Shown: piece by piece, positions 59,312 through 64,000 of the stretch | Numbering within the stretch: the first letter of the stretch is position 1 | How the letters are laid out: each line of letters begins with the position of its first letter | Assembly (NCBI GenBank): GCA_000349905.1 | Contig: KB722756.1 | Location: 576,576-640,575 of the forward strand | From: Volvariella volvacea V23 | Taxonomy: Eukaryota > Basidiomycota > Agaricomycetes > Agaricales > Pluteaceae | Direction of reading: 5' to 3' | DNA: 64,000 nucleotides | The notes under the pieces: model-generated | Seen by the model: the letters and a program-made list of their open reading frames with translations, nothing else | Database searches by the model: none | What the model was told of the DNA's origin: nothing | Translations under genes and position numbers: made by a program

Positions 59312-61588
59312 ATGCCCGACGACACAGCACCACAGAAGAAATGGAGCAAGGCTCCCGATCCAATCCTCCTCACCCTCTTCGCCAATCGCTTCATGAGCGT
59401 CGCAGAGGCGATGGGACGATCACTGCAACAGACGTCTATAAGCACCAACATCAAGGAGAGACTCGACTTCTCCTGCGCGTTGTTTGCCCCTGATGGAGAT
59501 CTCGTTGCCAACGCTCCGTTCATTCCGATACATCTGGGGTCAATGAGCTTGTGAGTACGCTCATCTGGCTCTCGCGGATATGCTAATGATCGTGGCATTC
59601 AGCGCAGTAAAGTACCAGATGAAGCTGCATAGCGAAGACCTGAAGGAAGGAGATGTTCTCATGACAAACTCTCCCCATGCTGGTGGCTCGTACGTTCCAT
59701 CCTCTCCAGCCTATTCTTCGCACTCAACGCCAATTCTAGTCACCTACCAGACATTACAATTATCACACCTGTGTTCGATAGCCAGACGAAGGAAATAATC
59801 TTCTTCACTGCATCTCGTGGTCACCATGCGGATATTGGTGGTATCCTTCCTGGATCCATGCCACCGACATCGGTTAATATATTCGAAGAAGGTGCCGAGA
59901 TAGTCAGCTTCAAGATCGTAGATGGAGGCGTCTTCAACAGAGAGGGTTTGGTTGAGCTGATGGTCGATAAACCAGCCCAATATCCTGGGAGCTCCGGTTG
60001 CAGAAATATTCGAGATGTCGAAAGCGATCTCAAAGCTGTATGTTCGAATAATGAGTGTCTCTCATCATAACTGACTCCATATAGCAAATAGCGGCAAATC
60101 ACAAGGGTATACAGCTCATCCACGCCAGTGAGTTGTCATATATTGATGCATAAAGCGCGATCCTTACGAATTGCAGTCGTGGATGATTACGGACTCGAGA
60201 CCGTACAAGAGTACATGTACCACATCCGCAACAACGCCGAAAATTCAGTCCGTAGCCTGCTGAAGGATGTCGCCAAGCGGGCGGGTACAAACGTGCTATC
60301 TGCTGTGGACTATCTCGATGACGGATCGCCGGTATGCGCTCGTGCATTTGAATCCCAATGTCCAACTAACTAAGCAGAACATCAGATCCAACTTCGAGTG
60401 GAAATAGATCCCACAGAGGGCTCAGCCGTGCTAGATTTCGAGGGAACAGGCTGCGAAGTTCGAGGGAACCTAAATGCACCTATATCCGTGGTTCACTCCG
60501 CAGTCATCTACTGCATGCGATCTATGCTTAACCTAGACATTCCCCTCAACGCAGGTTGCCTGGTGCCTCTAAAAAGTTGGTAACTTCCATGCACCGTCTA
60601 GAGTCCGCCACTGATTCTCGCCTTTGCTCAGTCAACATTCCGAAAAAGTCCCTGCTATCGCCCTCTCGCACAGCTGCGGTGTGCGGCGGAAATGTATTGA
60701 CGTCTCAGAGAATCGTGGACGTCGTGTTGAAGGCTTTCAATGCAGCGGCAGCGAGTCAAGGGTGTACCAAGTGCGTCTACCCCAGCCGATCACGCCTTTT
60801 GTCCTTGAGCATACGTGTATTGACCATACGTGTATTGACCCTATCGCTTAGTAACCTTACCTTCGGTGCTGGAGGAAAAGATAAAGACGGGCGAAACATC
60901 GCAGGATGGGGATACTACGAGGCAAGTCACCCATTATGCATCATTAGTTATCGCGACTCGATCCAACGCTCTCAGACCATCGCCGGCGGTTCTGGAGCCG
61001 GACCCGGCTGGCACGGCACAGACGGTGTCCACACGCACATCACCAACACCCGGATCGGCGACGTGGAAATCCTCGAGCGCCGGTACCCGGTCATGATACA
61101 CCAGTTTGGCCTCAGAAGTGGCTCCGCCGGCGTCGGAAAGTGGCACGGCGGGGAGGGTGTCGTTCGGGAGATCGAGATGCTGGAGCCGATGCAAGTCTCG
61201 ATTCTCTCAGAGGTGCACTTCATTCATGCTCGTGTTCCTTCACTATCCCTGACCTCGATATACATACACATAGAGACGCACTCGACAGCCGTACGGGTTG
61301 GAAGGTGGTGGACCCGGAGGATCCGGTAGGAATACATGGGTCAAGCAACTTCGCAAAGAAGACGGCGACTTTGACGAGAACGACCCCACGACGTTGACTA
61401 GGGAAATCAACATTGGAGGCAAGGCTACGGTGTGGATGGGTAAAGGAGACAGATTGAGGATTGAGACACCAGGAGGCGGTGCGTGGGGACCTCCTGAAGG
61501 GACTATAAAAGGCGATATGCTTCATGTACCAGTTTGGGAGCCTCGAGGGTCTATTGCGGAGAGAGCAGCAGCTCAGGCTGAGTTTTGA
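59312..61588 (+). CDS. Hydantoinase B / 5-oxoprolinase C-terminal half
   Basis: HyuB domain of the 5-oxoprolinase family (hydrolyses pyroglutamate to glutamate with ATP when joined to HyuA). Exons give [19 protein letters not shown], then [80 protein letters not shown]-type [45 protein letters not shown] and GGGAWG. All core motifs of HyuB are intact to the end at 61588. Most fungal 5-oxoprolinases have HyuA and HyuB fused (about 1,300 residues); here no HyuA part lies upstream, because the UBR7-like gene starts 342 bases away. It is therefore either a stand-alone HyuB or a 5'-truncated gene. Splicing includes a GTTGGT donor near 60577 and an apparent GC-AG intron at about 60921-60974. Confidence 0.85.
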
Positions 61589-61689
61589 ATGTGGTTCTCA
61601 TATGTATTGGTAGGGTCATGTTTATCTATACTGATAGAGCCAAGAGAGGGCCGATTATTCCGAGTCCGGAACGTAAGTGTAGGACTCGG

Positions 61690-61905
61690 TCTTTTCAATG
61701 CAGCCTCCCCTCGGAGTTTGCCGCATAAAGTGCAGTAAGTCCCGGAAATTGATAGCTGACACTTAGGGCTCAGCATGCAGATACCTCCCTCGGCAATTTC
61801 CCCATAAAATGCAGCAATTCCCAGAGTTCACTGCTGCATGCTCTTTCTCAGCATCTTCCTTAAAATGCAGCAAATTCCAGGATTTACTCAATTGACACTG
61901 CACTA
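61690..61905 (+). repeat. Degenerate tandem repeat
   Basis: Three related units: CATAAAGTGCAG (about 61724), CATAAAATGCAG (about 61803) and TTAAAATGCAG (about 61860), each followed by AA(T/G)TCCC-like and CACTGC/CAGCAT-like sequence. The first two are also preceded by a shared CTCCC(C)TCGG. Spacing about 79 and 57 bases. It lies at the sharp transition into the AT-rich segment. Confidence 0.6.
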
Positions 61906-63592
61906 CATCACATTTTATAATAGTTGTAGACACAAATTAGGTGAATCTAATACGAAATATATATGCATGATTAGCTATCTTTGTTTTCTACTTGTTATAC
62001 ATTCAATAATCCCTCATAACAATGTAGAATTGTCCTATTTTGGTTGAGTTCAATGAAAGTTCACATCACATTTGAAAACCGTGGGAGATATCAACACTGC
62101 ACTTTGCACATGCATTTTACACATAAAATGGAAGATTTCTCTCCCTTATAGCTAAGAGATATATGAAGAATCTGTAGAGATATTAACCATTTCGTGTTTT
62201 TCTCACCGAAAAATTGCATCACATTCAATAATCGTGGAGCACACATTAAAACTAATACTACCATTGGAATTTACATAAAACTCCACACAGGTTTGCTTAT
62301 AACATCATAAGGTTCTGTGAAGAACTGATTGAGCAATGGGGCATACAGATAGAGCAGGATATGTCACATTTTGTGACCAGAGATAGCCTTGGCATCTTGG
62401 AAAAGTTGCACTCTCAGCCACAACAACAGGAACAAATGTCTATATTTGGATAATGTGGCATTGGGTCATTGTGACTACACTCATGAAGGGTGCTTAATTA
62501 CTCATTCAATTCTTCACCAAACCTTGTGATGTTATAACAAATTCTGTGCCACTTTTTATGTAGATTCCAATGGTTATATTGATTTTAATGTGCACTCCAT
62601 GCTTATTGAATGTAATGCAATTTTTTGGTGGGAAAAACATGAAATGGTTAATATCTCTATGGGATCTTCATATATTTCTTAGCTATAAGAGAGAGAAATC
62701 TTGCATCTTATGTGTAGAATGTATACACAAAGTGTGGTGTTAATATCTTCCACAGTTTGCAAATACAATTCAATTTTTTGATATACAAAATACAAAAACT
62801 TGAATAACTTTATATAACCCTTATGGATTTGTTAAGTATAAGGTATAGAAATTACCCATTATATATATGCAGTATACCTCTAAAGTATGGGATCAATATT
62901 TTTAACAGTTTTCAAATGTAGTGCATACTATTGTCAATATTTATAGACTTTGAAAAGTTGTTAGAACTATAGACTAAGAATACAAGGTGGTTGTAGTATA
63001 TGTATACATTGTACATGTAGAGTATAGGAGCTATATCTATAATTATTAAATGTATATCTCATTTAATCCCATATGAATATGTATTGCACTATTAAAAATC
63101 AAAAAAATATATGAGATTTTATCAAATAAAAATCTGGGCCCATGCTTTATGTGAATTATCACTAATAAAGTCAGATACATCTTGAGTTCAGGGCTGCCAA
63201 AATTATAAACCTTATCAATACTGCAAACATTATCAATACAAGATGTCAAAACAACATATATTTACTTATTTTATTCAAAAATCAATTCAATAAAACTACA
63301 CCTAAGCTGATAATAACTCTACTAGGGCAGTAAGTTCATAATTTGTTGTTTCATTATTATATTTGTTTTATTTTATTTATGTTCTGAGAAACATTGCAAT
63401 ATCTGCAATGTTTACAATCACTTATAATTCCACTCAAAACAAAGCTCTATGTCATGGTTTTCTACATGTGACAGTATTCACACTATTACTTCCCTTCAAT
63501 TATCTCACATTCTTCTAGTAACCCTCAGGCACTAACACCCTTGAGTGGCTATTGTGGGCGCTTATACCTTAGCGCTTATCCTAGGTGTCTAC
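61906..63592. other. AT-rich, gene-free repetitive segment
   Basis: Base composition changes abruptly to strongly AT-rich after the HyuB gene. No frame above about 70 codons and no known domain. It contains a large inverted repeat (62062-62772) and, from about 62737 on, loosely similar direct units (for example AAAGTGTGGTGTTAATATC at about 62740 and AAAGTATGGGATCAATATT at about 62886, roughly 145 bases apart). Such islands in mushroom genomes are usually old, mutated transposons or pericentromere/heterochromatin-like DNA. Confidence 0.6.
62062..62772. repeat. Large imperfect inverted repeat (foldback)
   Basis: The left arm, about 62062-62337, is the reverse complement of the right arm, about 62497-62772, with some 160 bases between. 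In one 98-base block (TTAACCATTTCGTG... of the left arm against the inverted right arm) I counted 13 differences, mostly C/T or A/G transitions. The arms contain no gene. This is either a foldback transposon or the two diverged ends of a MITE-like element; the spacer edges show weaker continuing complementarity. Confidence 0.8.
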
Positions 63593-64000
63593 TGTCAGGA
63601 ATCGTATCCTTATTCCCTATTTATTCACTGATTATTTAATTTCCTTTTCTTTTTCTTTTTTTTTCTTTTCTAGACCACGTGACTTGCTTACTTAATTCAG
63701 ATTAGATTAGATTACATCTTGATCACATGATGCATTACCTTTTGGGCCACCTTTGGAGGTCTTGGGCATCAAGGTATTCTTGGCGGCATCATTAGTCTTG
63801 GAGCCATCATCCCAGCTCACAGCTTATCTCTACCCAATGGAATCTTAGCAATACTGGTGACAGGCCAGCCATAAATCCAGACCTGGATTTGTCTAAAATA
63901 CTCCTAATATATGTTCATGCAAATGAGAAACCATATAGCATGAAAAAGCTGATTGTTTGGAGAGTCAGAGATGAGCCCCAGTCTGCTAACTAGGTAAATG
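63593..64000 (+). mobile_element. Possible LTR start, cut by window end
   Basis: At about 63595 AT-rich DNA ends and a sequence starting TGTCAGGAATCGTATCCTTATT begins, followed by an A/T- and pyrimidine-rich stretch and GATTAGATTAGATTA. A TGTCAGG-type start is common for Ty3-type LTRs in basidiomycetes. No second copy, primer-binding site or polyprotein lies in the window, so this is only a suggestion. Confidence 0.2.

Overview
The window is nuclear DNA of a filamentous fungus, almost certainly an Agaricomycete (mushroom-forming basidiomycete). Genes are cut by many 45-130 base introns with GT(A/G)NGT donors. The conserved proteins are typical of fungi: DNA polymerase epsilon, Ase1/MAP65, Gdt1, a Snc1-type SNARE, a CAMKL kinase and a UBR7/Mlo2-type protein. 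Between them lie the lineage-specific families usual in mushroom genomes: F-box, aminoglycoside-phosphotransferase-like (APH), HNH-like, adenylate-forming reductase and small secreted or membrane proteins. Most proteins had to be read by joining exons by eye. Splice sites given are those that keep frame and conserved motifs; none has transcript support.

Layout: 1-1949 no recognisable gene; 1950-9055 POL2 (+); 9219-13558 an A-T-R adenylate-forming reductase (-), convergent with POL2; 14618-15564 an HNH-like gene and 15575-16417 an APH-like gene, 10 bases apart (+); 16772-17461 an unknown gene; 17890-18660 a decayed APH copy carrying an AT-rich insert; 20096-20651 unknown; 21256-24142 ASE1; 26256-27228 GDT1; 29709-30024 and 31730-32070 (or 32155), a duplicated pair of tiny single-pass membrane proteins; 33858-35154 SNC1-like v-SNARE (-); 35639-42143 a very long Kin4/Ppk1-like kinase; 43109-44359 a second kinase; 45019-46827 an unknown protein with a weak nuclease-like motif; 48494-49747 an F-box gene, with its decayed copy at 50291-50790; 51515-53274 a secreted cysteine-rich protein; 54082-55992 an FAD monooxygenase (-); 57393-58969 a UBR7/Mlo2-like gene (-); 59312-61588 a hydantoinase B / 5-oxoprolinase C-terminal half (+). 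From about 61.6 kb the sequence turns strongly AT-rich and repetitive, with tandem repeats, a large inverted repeat and perhaps the start of an LTR element.

The housekeeping genes serve replication (POL2), spindle midzone bundling (ASE1), Golgi ion balance (GDT1) and exocytosis (SNC1), and form no pathway together. The accessory genes show local duplication followed by decay (APH, F-box, small membrane proteins). The most interesting candidates for something undescribed are the duplicated small membrane proteins with a shared promoter block, the kinase / nuclease-like neighbours at 43-47 kb, and the tightly spaced HNH/APH pair.
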